A DNA stretch of 7,680 nt from Chitinophaga pinensis (GCA_945876985.1 CAMCQX010000063.1:1-7680), one strand, 5' to 3'. Numbered from the stretch's first letter, positions 1-6,722 are shown. A program made the numbers and translations. The notes: generated by a model not told the origin, from the letters alone.

Positions 1-565
1 GGGTTCTACCTGTTTTCACAATGGTTTTAAATTCTTTTGCTTTTGCATCTAAAGTATTGCGAAGCAAAGTTAAACCAGGCAAAGTAATTTCTACTGTTTG
101 CTTATATGAAGCAATGTGCATGGCAGTAGGAAAAGTATCATTACTTGACTGCGATTTGTTTACATCATCGTTCGGATGTAACACTTTATTTTCATCTAAC
201 AAATTTCCACCATTTACTACATGCGCGCGATTAGCAATTACCTCGTTTGCGTTCATGTTACTTTGCGTTCCACTACCAGTTTGCCAAATTACTAAAGGAA
301 ACTCTGCATCGTGCATTCCTGTTAATATTTCATCACAAACTTTGCTTATCAAATCACGCTTTTCGGCAGGCAAAACACCTAAATCGGTATTGGCATGAGC
401 CGCAGCTTTTTTAAGGTAAGCAAAAGCATGAATAATTTCCTTTGGCATACTTGCTTCAGGTCCTATTTTAAAATTATTGCGACTGCGTTCAGTTTGTGCG
501 CCCCAATATTTTTCGGCAGGTACTTGCACCTCGCCCATGGTATCGTGTTCTATTCTAAAACTCAT
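1..565 (-). CDS. fumC: Class II fumarate hydratase (fumarase C), N-terminal part, cut by the left window edge
   Basis: Reading the minus strand from the ATG at 565 gives 188 uninterrupted residues to the edge. The translation matches class II fumarase from its first residues: WGAQTERS (21-28), the substrate-loop motif [15 protein letters not shown] (95-109), [14 protein letters not shown] (130-143, including the B-site HPND and the SSN active-site residues), and KTGRT (184-188). The catalytic His expected right after KTGRT lies just outside the window. Family members are about 460-470 residues, so roughly 40% is visible. The enzyme interconverts fumarate and malate in the TCA cycle as a cytosolic, iron-independent homotetramer (family knowledge). 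The ATG is 57 bases downstream of the pgk stop on the same strand, and I found no clear promoter between them, so cotranscription is plausible. Confusion with aspartase or argininosuccinate lyase is unlikely given the QTGSGTQ and HPNDDVN spellings. Confidence 0.96.
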   Translation of the reverse strand, partial: MSFRIEHDTMGEVQVPAEKYWGAQTERSRNNFKIGPEASMPKEIIHAFAYLKKAAAHANTDLGVLPAEKRDLISKVCDEILTGMHDAEFPLVIWQTGSGTQSNMNANEVIANRAHVVNGGNLLDENKVLHPNDDVNKSQSSNDTFPTAMHIASYKQTVEITLPGLTLLRNTLDAKAKEFKTIVKTGRT

Positions 566-590
566 TTGTTGACTTATTTTTATTTTTTTT

Positions 591-619
591 ATTCAAAATT
601 CAGCATTCAAAATCCAAAA
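591..619. repeat. Short degenerate ATTCAAAA repeats between pgk and fumC
   Basis: ATTCAAAA occurs at 591-598 and 605-612, followed by a one-mismatch copy ATCCAAAA at 612-619. Together they fill most of the 57-base gap between the pgk stop and the fumC start. No stem-loop or T-run forms a convincing terminator here. It may be simple AT-rich spacer; a role in fumC expression is not shown. Confidence 0.4.
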
Positions 620-622
620 TTG

Positions 623-1837
623 CTAATTATTAATAGCAGCAATTCCTGGTAATTCTTTTCCTTCAAAATATTCTAATAAAGCACCACCGCCAGTGCTAAC
701 ATAACTAACTTGGTCGTTAAAGCCAAACTTAGCTACAGCGGCTGCACTATCGCCACCACCAATTAAACTAAATGCACCGTTTTGGGTTGCTTCTACTACT
801 GCAATAGCAACAGATTTGGTTCCATTTTCAAAATTACTCATTTCAAAAACTCCCATTGGTCCGTTCCATAAAATTGTTTTGGAATTTTTAACCACATCAG
901 CAAAAGTTTTGCTTGCTTCTGTTCCAATATCTAATCCCATCCAACCTGCTTCAATGTGGTGATTGCTGCAATTTTTAATATTGGCTTCGTTGCTAAATTT
1001 ATCGGCAACTATTGAATCAATTGGTAATAATAATTTTACTCCTTTTGCATCTGCTTTTTTCAATAAATCTAAACATAAATCCAATCTATCATCTTCGCAC
1101 AGCGAAGACCCAATTTCATAACCTTGAGCTTTTAAAAAGGTATAAGCCATTCCACCGCCAATAATAATATTGTCAACTGTATTAATTAAGTTTTCTATGA
1201 TTAATAATTTATCGGAAACCTTGGCACCACCGGTAATAGCAGTGAAAGGACGCGCTGCATTTTTCATTACTTTTTCGGCATTGGCAACTTCATTTGCCAT
1301 TACATAACCAAAGCATTTATGGTTAGGAAAAAACTGTGCAATAATAGCAGTACTTGCGTGCGCACGGTGCGCGGTTCCAAAAGCATCGTTCACATAAACA
1401 TCACCTAATTCACTCAATTTTTCAGCAAAACCAATATCACCTTTTTCTTCTTCTTTATAAAAACGTAAATTTTCTAATAATAAAATTTCGCCAGGTTTTA
1501 AATTAGCTGCTTTATCAATGGCTTCTTGGCCAATACAATCGTTTGCAAATTGAACATTTACTCCAAATAATTCTGAAGCAGTAGCCAAAGCATGTTTTAA
1601 TGAATGCTTTTCAAAATCAACAGATCCGTCTTCTTTTAATTTTTTTAGTGGACGACCCAAGTGACTGATTAAAATACAAGCACCACCATCGGACAATATT
1701 TTTTTAATGGTTGGCACCGTTGCGCGAATACGTGCATCATCGGTAACGGCAAGTGTTTGCTTATCTAATGGCACATTGAAATCAACACGAACAAGTGCTT
1801 TTTTCCCTGTAAAATTAATTGAATCAACTGTAATCAT
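623..1837 (-). CDS. pgk: Phosphoglycerate kinase
   Basis: A complete 404-residue protein, slightly longer than the usual bacterial 390-400. It transfers phosphate between 1,3-bisphosphoglycerate and ADP, the first ATP-yielding step of glycolysis, in the cytosol. Visible signatures in order: [10 protein letters not shown] (15-24, substrate side), RIRATVPTI (36-44), SHLGRP (58-63), [13 protein letters not shown] (121-133), [14 protein letters not shown] (149-162, with the phosphate-binding Arg158), GGAKVSDK (203-210), IIGGGM (225-230), the nucleotide-side WNGPMGVFE (324-332), GGGDSAAAV (360-368) and [10 protein letters not shown] (381-390). All expected N-domain and C-domain motifs are intact. 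The ATG start places the first beta strand normally and lies 28 bases after a candidate -7 box. It ends in TAG 57 bases before fumC and starts 116 bases after the miaA stop, so it probably has its own promoter and may lead into fumC. Confidence 0.98.
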   Translation of the reverse strand: MITVDSINFTGKKALVRVDFNVPLDKQTLAVTDDARIRATVPTIKKILSDGGACILISHLGRPLKKLKEDGSVDFEKHSLKHALATASELFGVNVQFANDCIGQEAIDKAANLKPGEILLLENLRFYKEEEKGDIGFAEKLSELGDVYVNDAFGTAHRAHASTAIIAQFFPNHKCFGYVMANEVANAEKVMKNAARPFTAITGGAKVSDKLLIIENLINTVDNIIIGGGMAYTFLKAQGYEIGSSLCEDDRLDLCLDLLKKADAKGVKLLLPIDSIVADKFSNEANIKNCSNHHIEAGWMGLDIGTEASKTFADVVKNSKTILWNGPMGVFEMSNFENGTKSVAIAVVEATQNGAFSLIGGGDSAAAVAKFGFNDQVSYVSTGGGALLEYFEGKELPGIAAINN

Positions 1838-1862
1838 ATCTTTTAGGCGCTGTTTTATTTCT

Positions 1863-1873
1863 TTGCGAAATTA
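1863..1873 (-). promoter_or_regulatory. Candidate pgk promoter, -7 box TAATTTCG within TAATTTCGCAA
   Basis: On the minus strand TAATTTCGCAA fits the Bacteroidota -7 consensus TAnnTTTG with one difference (TTCG for TTTG). The ATG of pgk lies 25 bases past the 11-mer, implying a leader of roughly 20 bases. No clear TTG/TTTG -33 element sits at the usual distance; that region is a T/A-rich run. An almost identical 11-mer stands at the same distance before the E1 gene at 2966, which strengthens the call. Confidence 0.5.
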
Positions 1874-1953
1874 TACATTCTATTATATAAAAAATAAAAA
1901 ATAAAATCAGAAAATAGCGTGATGATTGAGTAATTAACTGAAATGGTTCCTAT

Positions 1954-2871
1954 TTATAAAATCAATGATTTGATAACAACTAAATTTTCCTGAATTGATT
2001 TGGTGGCGTCTAGCCAAAGAATTTTATTGCCTTCGCGTTCCATTTTTCTAAACCAAGTCATTTGCCTTTTGGCATATTGATGAATAGCAGTTTCTAATTT
2101 TAAAAACATTGCATCATAACTCATTTCGTTTAACAAATATTTTGAAATATATTGGTATTCTAATCCTAAAAACTGCAATCGTTCGTGGCTAATTCCTTCG
2201 TTTATTAAATCATTAACTTCGTCAATCATTCCGTTTTCCAATCTGTGCTTTAACCGCATAGAGATTTTATTTCTACGTTCCTCTTTTGGTAAATCTAAAG
2301 CAAAAATAATGGGTTTTAAATTAATAAAATTTGTTTTGGGTGGGTTGTTATTACTTAAATATTCAGCAATTTCAATGGCTCTTACCAAACGTTTTTTAGT
2401 AGTTAAATCTGCATTTTCAGGTTTGGTTGCATAGCTTAAAAGCTTTGCAATTAATTGTTCTAAATTCAATGTTTCCAATTGCAATCGCAATTCAAAATTA
2501 TTGGGAATGGCTGCTAACTCATGTTTTTTGATGAGGGCATCTAAATACAAACCCGTTCCGCCACAAATAATTGGAAGTTTTCCTAGTTTCTCTATTGCTT
2601 GAAAAGCACCATAAAAATGGGTAATAAAATCATACAAATGAAAATGGGTTCCTGCCTCGGCTACATCAATTAAATGGTAGTTGATAGGCGTATTGTTTAC
2701 ATTGTATTCTGCTAAATCTTTGCCCGTTCCAATGTTCAGTTTTTTATAAACTTGTCTTGAATCAGCACTAATTATTTCTCCATTTAAGGCATAAGCCAAT
2801 TGTGCGGCCAAAGCTGTTTTGCCACTTGCAGTTGGACCAGTTATGATAATGGAATTGTAGGATTGACTCAA
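1954..2871 (-). CDS. miaA: tRNA dimethylallyltransferase (MiaA family), TTG start
   Basis: A complete 305-residue protein of the tRNA A37 prenyltransferase family, which adds a dimethylallyl group to N6 of A37 in tRNAs that read UNN codons. Motifs: P-loop GPTASGKT (12-19), SADSRQVYKKLNIGTGKDL (35-53), YHLIDV (65-70), PIICGGTGLYLDAL (100-113), KKRLVRAIEI (159-168), and the C-terminal YAKRQMTWFRK (266-276). Length is normal for the family. The start is TTG at 2869-2871. An in-frame TAA lies only three codons upstream, no ATG lies between it and the TTG, and no ATG precedes the P-loop, so TTG is the best choice and leaves 11 residues before the P-loop. The spellings GTGKDL (canonical GTAKPT) and YHLID (canonical HHLID), and the following segment, differ from textbook MiaA, so this may be the second paralogue many Bacteroidota carry. 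It is divergent from the E1 gene and upstream of pgk on the same strand. Confidence 0.93.
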   Translation of the reverse strand: MSQSYNSIIITGPTASGKTALAAQLAYALNGEIISADSRQVYKKLNIGTGKDLAEYNVNNTPINYHLIDVAEAGTHFHLYDFITHFYGAFQAIEKLGKLPIICGGTGLYLDALIKKHELAAIPNNFELRLQLETLNLEQLIAKLLSYATKPENADLTTKKRLVRAIEIAEYLSNNNPPKTNFINLKPIIFALDLPKEERRNKISMRLKHRLENGMIDEVNDLINEGISHERLQFLGLEYQYISKYLLNEMSYDAMFLKLETAIHQYAKRQMTWFRKMEREGNKILWLDATKSIQENLVVIKSLIL

Positions 2872-2930
2872 TGTATTTTAACTTATTTAAAACTAATAAA
2901 CTTTAGTGCATCAAATAAAAACATTATTAC

Positions 2931-2941
2931 TATTTTCGCAA
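2931..2941 (+). promoter_or_regulatory. Candidate promoter of the E1-dehydrogenase operon, -7 box TATTTTCG within TATTTTCGCAA
   Basis: TATTTTCGCAA matches the pgk-upstream 11-mer at 10 of 11 positions and fits TAnnTTTG with one change. It lies 24 bases before the ATG at 2966, giving a leader of about 20 bases. The -33 side is poor: a TTTAGTG stretch at 2902-2908 is the nearest candidate. The box also argues against translation starting upstream at the GTG at 2906, which would precede the promoter. The 94-base gap to the miaA start must also hold the miaA promoter, which I cannot identify. Confidence 0.5.
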
Positions 2942-2965
2942 GCACTTTTTAGTAAACAAAATTAT

Positions 2966-4984
2966 ATGTTACAATTTAACAGAAAAAATTACAGCAATGA
3001 GCTGCTAATTGATTTATATAAAACCATTTTAAAACCTAGAATGATAGAAGAGAAAATGTTAATTCTTCTTCGTCAGGGAAAAGTAAGCAAATGGTTCAGT
3101 GGAATTGGACAAGAAGCCATCAGCGTAGGTTGTGTGAAAGCACTTCATAACGATGAATATATTTTACCGTTACACCGTAATCTAGGGGTTTTTACAGGAA
3201 GAAATATTCCTTTTAACAAACTTTTTAGTCAGTGGCAAGGTAAGCCAAACGGTTTTACCAAAGGCCGCGAACGCTCATTTCATTTTGGAACAAACGAGTA
3301 TCACATTATTGGAATGATTTCGCAATTGGGTGCCATGCTTGGTGTGGCCGATGGAATTGCGCTAGCTAATAAATTACAAAACGAAAAAAAAGTTACCGTG
3401 GTTTTTAGTGGCGATGGTGGCGCAAGTGAAGGCGATTTTCACGAAGCCATTAATACTGCTGCCGTTTGGCAATTGCCAGTTATTTTTTTAATAGAAAATA
3501 ATGGTTACGGTCTTTCAACGCCAAGTAACGAGCAGTTTAAATTTAAAAGTTTTGTAGATAAAGGCGTTGGTTATGGTTTAGAAGCATACAGAATAGATGG
3601 AAACAATATTTTAGAAGTATATGATACGATCAAAGGTTTGGCAGAGTCAATAAGAAATAATCCTCGTCCGGTTTTATTAGAATGCATTACCTTCAGAATG
3701 CGTGGACATGAAGAGGCTTCGGGTGTAAAATATGTTCCTCAAGAATTATTTGAAATTTGGGGTAAAAAAGATCCTGTTGTTAACTACGAACGTTATTTGT
3801 TAGAACAACAAGTGTTAACTTATGACATGATCAATGAGTTTCGAGCAGCTATTAAAACCGAAATTGATTTAGGCGTGGAAGAAGTTTTAGAAGAACCAGA
3901 TGTAATAGCAAATACTGAAACTGAATTAGCCGATATTTATCAAACTATTCATTTGCCTGCAAGTGTTTCTTATGGAAACATGCAACATGTAATTACACCT
4001 CCTGCTACTAATAAAACTTCCAAAAAACGCTTAGTGGATGCCATCAGTGATGGACTTCGTCAAAGCATGGAAAAGCATGATAACCTGGTGTTAATGGGCC
4101 AAGATATTGCTGAATATGGTGGAGTTTTTAAAATTACGCAAGGCTTTTTAGAACAATTTGGAAAAGGAAGGGTAAGAAATACTCCTTTATGTGAAAGCGC
4201 CATTTTGGGCGCTGGTTACGGTTTATCGATTAAGAAAATGAAGGCAATGGTAGAAATGCAATTTGCCGATTTTGTAAGTGTTGGTTTCAATCAAATAGTC
4301 AATAATTTAGCTAAATCGTTTTACCGTTGGGGCCAACAAGCCGATGTGGTAGTTCGCATGCCAACTGGCGCTGGAATGGGCGCTGGCCCTTTTCATTCAC
4401 AAAGTAATGAAGCTTGGTTTTTTCATGTTCCAGGTTTAAAAATTGTTTATCCAAGTACGCCAAGCGATGCAAAAGGATTGCTAACAGCAGCCATCAATGA
4501 TCCAAATCCGGTGTTGTATTTTGAACATAAAAACTTATATAGAAATGTGGAATTAGAGGAAGATGTTTTTGACGATTATTACATGTTGGAAATTGGTCCT
4601 GCTCGCATAGCAAAAGCTGGAAATGATGTGTCGATCATTACTTATGGTGCTGGCGTTCATTGGGCTTTAAAACATTGTGCTGAAAAGAATATTGATGCCG
4701 ATATTATAGATTTAAGAACGCTTTTACCTTGGGATAAAAATGCAGTGGAGGCAAGTGTAAAGAAAACAGGAAAAGCAATTGTGTTACACGAAGATACTTT
4801 AACAGGTGGAGTTGGTGCGGAAATAGCTGCGCATATTGCGCAACATTGTTTCCAATACTTAGATGCTCCTGTTATAAGAACAGCAAGTTTGGATAGTCCA
4901 GTTCCATTTAACTTAGATTTAGAGCAAAACTTTTTACCGAAAGAACGCTTTAAAACTGACTTAGATAATTTAGTAAATTTTTAG
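2966..4984 (+). CDS. 2-oxo acid dehydrogenase E1 component, alpha-beta fusion (branched-chain / 2-oxoisovalerate type)
   Basis: A 672-residue protein from the ATG at 2966. It is a thiamine-diphosphate (ThDP) dependent decarboxylase that would hand an acyl group to a lipoylated E2 partner. The alpha half covers about residues 15-310: PLHRNLGVFTGRN (68-80), and the ThDP/Mg motif starting GDGGASEGDF (149-158) and closing with ENN (177-179). A linker of about 40 residues precedes the beta half, about 352-672: PLCESAILGAGYGLS (407-421), including a conserved Glu410, and GPFHSQSNEAWFFHVPGL (474-491), with the conserved His477. Such E1 proteins usually have separate subunits of about 330-400 and 330 residues; here one frame reads through both without break. 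HSQS..EA favours the branched-chain type over pyruvate, but substrate cannot be fixed from sequence. No E2 or E3 gene is nearby. A GTG at 2906 would add 20 residues but lies before the likely promoter, so ATG is preferred. The next gene follows after 12 bases. Confidence 0.9.
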   Translation: MLQFNRKNYSNELLIDLYKTILKPRMIEEKMLILLRQGKVSKWFSGIGQEAISVGCVKALHNDEYILPLHRNLGVFTGRNIPFNKLFSQWQGKPNGFTKGRERSFHFGTNEYHIIGMISQLGAMLGVADGIALANKLQNEKKVTVVFSGDGGASEGDFHEAINTAAVWQLPVIFLIENNGYGLSTPSNEQFKFKSFVDKGVGYGLEAYRIDGNNILEVYDTIKGLAESIRNNPRPVLLECITFRMRGHEEASGVKYVPQELFEIWGKKDPVVNYERYLLEQQVLTYDMINEFRAAIKTEIDLGVEEVLEEPDVIANTETELADIYQTIHLPASVSYGNMQHVITPPATNKTSKKRLVDAISDGLRQSMEKHDNLVLMGQDIAEYGGVFKITQGFLEQFGKGRVRNTPLCESAILGAGYGLSIKKMKAMVEMQFADFVSVGFNQIVNNLAKSFYRWGQQADVVVRMPTGAGMGAGPFHSQSNEAWFFHVPGLKIVYPSTPSDAKGLLTAAINDPNPVLYFEHKNLYRNVELEEDVFDDYYMLEIGPARIAKAGNDVSIITYGAGVHWALKHCAEKNIDADIIDLRTLLPWDKNAVEASVKKTGKAIVLHEDTLTGGVGAEIAAHIAQHCFQYLDAPVIRTASLDSPVPFNLDLEQNFLPKERFKTDLDNLVNF

Positions 4985-4996
4985 AAAAACAAATTG

Positions 4997-5845
4997 ATGA
5001 AAGATATAAAAACAATTGCCATAGCTGGCGCTGGAACCATGGGTGCAGGAATAGCGCAAGTTACCGCCAATGCTGGCTTTAAAACCATTTTGTTCGATAT
5101 CAATCAATCGGTTTTAGACAAAGCAAAAACCAGTATTGATAAAGGTTTACAGTTTTTGGTAGATAAAGGAAAACTAACAGCCGAAAAGAAAGAAACTACT
5201 TTATCACTGTTACATTTTACAACTAATATTAACGATGTAATTGCCGATTTAATTATTGAAGCCGTGATTGAACGCTTAGATATTAAACACGATTTTTTTA
5301 ACAAAGTAGCAGCAATTAATGCACCTGATTGTATTTTGGCAAGCAATACTTCCTCTATTCCTATTACACAAATAGCAGCAAAAATTCCTCATCCAGAAAG
5401 GGTTATTGGCATTCATTTTTTTAACCCTGCTCCTATTATGAAATTGGTCGAAATAATTATTGGTGCACAAAGCAATAAACAAGTGGCATTGCATTGCAAA
5501 GCATTCATAGAAAGCATGGGCAAAACCTGCGTAATGGCTGCCGATGCGCCAGGTTTTATAGTTAACCGAGTGGCTAGGCATTATTATGTAGAAGCTTTGA
5601 AAATATTGGAAGAACAAGTTGCCACATTTGAAGATATTGACGCTTTATTAGAAAGTTCAGGATTTAAAATGGGACCATTTAAGTTAATGGATTTAATTGG
5701 GGTAGACACCAATTTGTCGGTTACTACTTCTATGTATCATTTATTTAACCAAGAGGCTAAATTCAGGCCCAACCGCATTCAACAACAAAAAGTAGATGCT
5801 GGATTATATGGTCGAAAATCTGGAAAAGGTTTTTATGAATATTAG
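4997..5845 (+). CDS. 3-hydroxyacyl-CoA dehydrogenase (3-hydroxybutyryl-CoA dehydrogenase type)
   Basis: A complete 282-residue protein, the usual length of the single-function bacterial family (Hbd/PaaH-like). It interconverts 3-hydroxyacyl-CoA and 3-oxoacyl-CoA using NAD(P)(H), in the cytosol. The N-terminal Rossmann fold has IAGAGTMGAGIAQ (9-21) with GxGxxG at 11-16. The active site is visible as SNTSS (116-120), GIHFFNPAP (138-146) with catalytic His140, Glu152 of the His-Glu pair, and PGFIVNR (185-191) with Asn190. The helical C-terminal domain ends in GLYGRKSGKGFYEY, the normal family ending. The ATG at 4997 is chosen over the in-frame TTG just before it. Only 12 bases separate it from the upstream E1 stop, so the two are very likely cotranscribed. 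That suggests a shared role in acyl-CoA oxidation, for example branched-chain amino acid or fatty-acid breakdown, but biosynthetic use cannot be excluded. Confidence 0.93.
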   Translation: MKDIKTIAIAGAGTMGAGIAQVTANAGFKTILFDINQSVLDKAKTSIDKGLQFLVDKGKLTAEKKETTLSLLHFTTNINDVIADLIIEAVIERLDIKHDFFNKVAAINAPDCILASNTSSIPITQIAAKIPHPERVIGIHFFNPAPIMKLVEIIIGAQSNKQVALHCKAFIESMGKTCVMAADAPGFIVNRVARHYYVEALKILEEQVATFEDIDALLESSGFKMGPFKLMDLIGVDTNLSVTTSMYHLFNQEAKFRPNRIQQQKVDAGLYGRKSGKGFYEY

Positions 5846-5873
5846 GAAGTATATTTCGAGATAAATTTTAAAA

Positions 5874-5886
5874 ATTGCTTTGCAAT
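5874..5886 (+). other. Small hairpin ATTGC-TTT-GCAAT after the hydroxyacyl-CoA dehydrogenase gene
   Basis: A 5-bp stem with a 3-base loop lies 28 bases after the stop codon. It has no following T-run, so it is at best a weak terminator or processing site. The imperfect direct repeats ATAAATTTTAAAAA and ATAAATTTTGAAAA flank it (5861-5874 and 5895-5908). The rest of the 5846-5946 spacer shows no gene. Confidence 0.25.
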
Positions 5887-5947
5887 AGAGTCATATAAAT
5901 TTTGAAAACAGAAGAAAAAACCTCAAAAAATAAAATATTTGTCTGAT

Positions 5948-5981
5948 TTGCATATAAAAACATTTTTAAAGCATACATTTG
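5948..5981 (+). promoter_or_regulatory. Candidate promoter of the cold-shock-domain gene (TTG-N23-TACATTTG)
   Basis: TACATTTG at 5974-5981 is an exact match to the Bacteroidota -7 consensus TAnnTTTG. TTTG at 5947-5950 provides a -33 element 23 bases upstream, at the long end of the reported spacing. Transcription would start near 5988 and leave a leader of about 85 bases before the ATG at 6074, much longer than the roughly 20 bases inferred for pgk and E1. Confidence 0.55.
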
Positions 5982-6022
5982 GCGACCTATATTTTTTTAC
6001 AAAGTTAAAAAGTGTTTATTTT

Positions 6023-6053
6023 AAGCCTTGCTATTGTAAAACAATTTTGGCTT
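6023..6053 (+). promoter_or_regulatory. Leader hairpin in the 5' untranslated region of the cold-shock-domain gene
   Basis: AAGCC (6023-6027) pairs with GGCTT (6049-6053), and ATTGT (6033-6037) pairs with ACAAT (6041-6045) around an AAA loop, with an internal loop between the two helices. The structure ends 20 bases before the start codon and is followed by tandem AAACAAT copies (6055-6061, 6062-6068) that form an unstructured A-rich initiation region. Cold-shock mRNAs in other bacteria have structured, temperature-responsive leaders; that this one does so is inference. Confidence 0.4.
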
Positions 6054-6073
6054 TAAACAATAAACAATAAATA

Positions 6074-6604
6074 ATGGCTAAATCGCAAGAAACATTCAGT
6101 AAAAAAGAAAAAGAAAAGCTTAAACTTAAGAAGAGAAAAGAAAAAGAAGAAAAGAGAGAGGAACGTAAAGCCAGTGCTGTAAAAGGCCAAAGTTTAGAAG
6201 ACATGATGGCTTATGTTGACGAAAATGGTAATATTACCAACACTCCTCCTGATCCTAAAAAACGCAGAGTTGCTATAGCTGAAGACATGGTTATTGGTGT
6301 TGTGAAACAAGCAGCGCAAGAACCAGCTGATTTAATTCGTAAAGGTGTTATTACCTTCTTTAACGAATCAAAAGGCTATGGTTTTATAAAAGATTTGAAA
6401 AGTCAAGACAGTGTTTTTGTTCACATAAATGGCTTAGTAGATCAAGTTAAAGAAGGCGATAAAGTATCATTTGAAGTTGAAATGACTCACAAAGGTGCTA
6501 ATGCCGTTAAAGTAAAAATTGATGTAGTTGAAAAAGTAAAACCTGTTGTTGTAGCTGAAGAAGTTCATCCAATAATAGTTGTTGATGAAGAAAAAACTGT
6601 TTAG
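6074..6604 (+). CDS. Cold-shock-domain RNA-binding protein with charged N-terminal extension
   Basis: A complete 176-residue protein. Residues 1-35 are almost entirely Lys, Glu and Arg, probably a helical or disordered nucleic-acid-binding arm. Residues 40-70 contain SLEDMMAYVDENGNITNTPPDP, a segment I recognise from this Bacteroidota family. The cold-shock domain covers about 89-149, starting RKGVITFFNESKGYGFI and carrying RNP1 (KGYGFI, 100-105) and RNP2 (VFVHI, 114-118), the single-strand RNA/DNA binding strands of a five-stranded OB fold. A Val/Glu/Lys-rich tail (150-176) lacks recognisable motifs. Classic CspA proteins are about 70 residues, so this is more than twice that length. Likely role: cytosolic RNA chaperone or translation regulator. 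It has its own candidate promoter and long leader, and is followed by a strong terminator 31 bases after the stop. Whether it is cold-induced cannot be told from sequence. Confidence 0.9.
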   Translation: MAKSQETFSKKEKEKLKLKKRKEKEEKREERKASAVKGQSLEDMMAYVDENGNITNTPPDPKKRRVAIAEDMVIGVVKQAAQEPADLIRKGVITFFNESKGYGFIKDLKSQDSVFVHINGLVDQVKEGDKVSFEVEMTHKGANAVKVKIDVVEKVKPVVVAEEVHPIIVVDEEKTV

Positions 6605-6635
6605 TTTATTTTTTTATTCCATATAGTTATTAAAT

Positions 6636-6672
6636 AAAAAAGCCGACTCAAATTTATTGAGTCGGCTTTTTT
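6636..6672. terminator. Bidirectional intrinsic terminator between convergent genes
   Basis: AGCCGACTCAA (6641-6651) pairs perfectly with TTGAGTCGGCT (6657-6667) around the loop ATTTA. Five A residues before and five T residues after extend the pairing to 16 bp. Six A's on one side and six T's on the other give a T-run on either strand, so it can end both the plus-strand cold-shock transcript and the minus-strand T9SS-protein transcript. Confidence 0.92.
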
Positions 6673-6682
6673 ATGTTTATGT

Positions 6683-6714
6683 AGTTCAGTCAAAGTTGAA
6701 ACTTTGACTGAACT
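6683..6714. repeat. Perfect 15-bp inverted repeat beside the terminator
   Basis: AGTTCAGTCAAAGTT (6683-6697) and its exact reverse complement AACTTTGACTGAACT (6700-6714) are separated only by GA. The element lies 8 bases from the stop of the minus-strand gene and 10 bases from the first terminator. Neither side has a proper T-run (TGTTTTG on plus, ACATAAAC on minus), so it is an atypical terminator. It could protect the 3' end of the mRNA, act as a backup terminator, or be a small dispersed palindrome. Confidence 0.8.
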
Positions 6715-6722
6715 GTTTTGAT

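Noticed and set aside
591..619. ATTCAAAA repeats considered as a CRISPR-like or phage attachment repeat.
   Set aside because: The units are only 8 bases, degenerate and overlapping, without spacers or neighbouring recombinase or cas genes; AT-rich spacer is the simpler reading.
21..652. Plus-strand open frames at 21-398 and 395-652.
   Set aside because: They run antisense to fumC (the second also covers the fumC-pgk gap), whose minus-strand translation is a clear match to fumarase; the plus-strand products resemble nothing.
1707..1904. Plus-strand open frame overlapping the pgk start.
   Set aside because: Its first two thirds are antisense to well-conserved pgk codons and the rest is AT-rich spacer; no family resemblance.
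1838..1953. Possible terminator between miaA and pgk, for example around the near-palindrome AGTAATTAACT.
   Set aside because: The pairing is short and imperfect and has no loop or T-run arrangement that would support termination.
2906..2965. A GTG start at 2906 would add 20 residues (MHQIKTLLLFSQALFSKQNY) that look like a signal peptide on the E1 protein.
   Set aside because: E1 dehydrogenases are cytosolic, the extension lies upstream of or across the likely promoter box at 2931-2941, and the ATG at 2966 with an A-rich leader gives a normal N-terminus.
5104..5617. Minus-strand open frames at 5104-5346 and 5276-5617.
   Set aside because: Both are antisense shadows of the intact hydroxyacyl-CoA dehydrogenase gene, with no leader or family features of their own.
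6251..6271. PKKRRV in the cold-shock protein resembles a eukaryotic nuclear localisation signal.
   Set aside because: The organism is bacterial and short basic runs are expected in a Lys-rich RNA-binding protein; it is coincidental.
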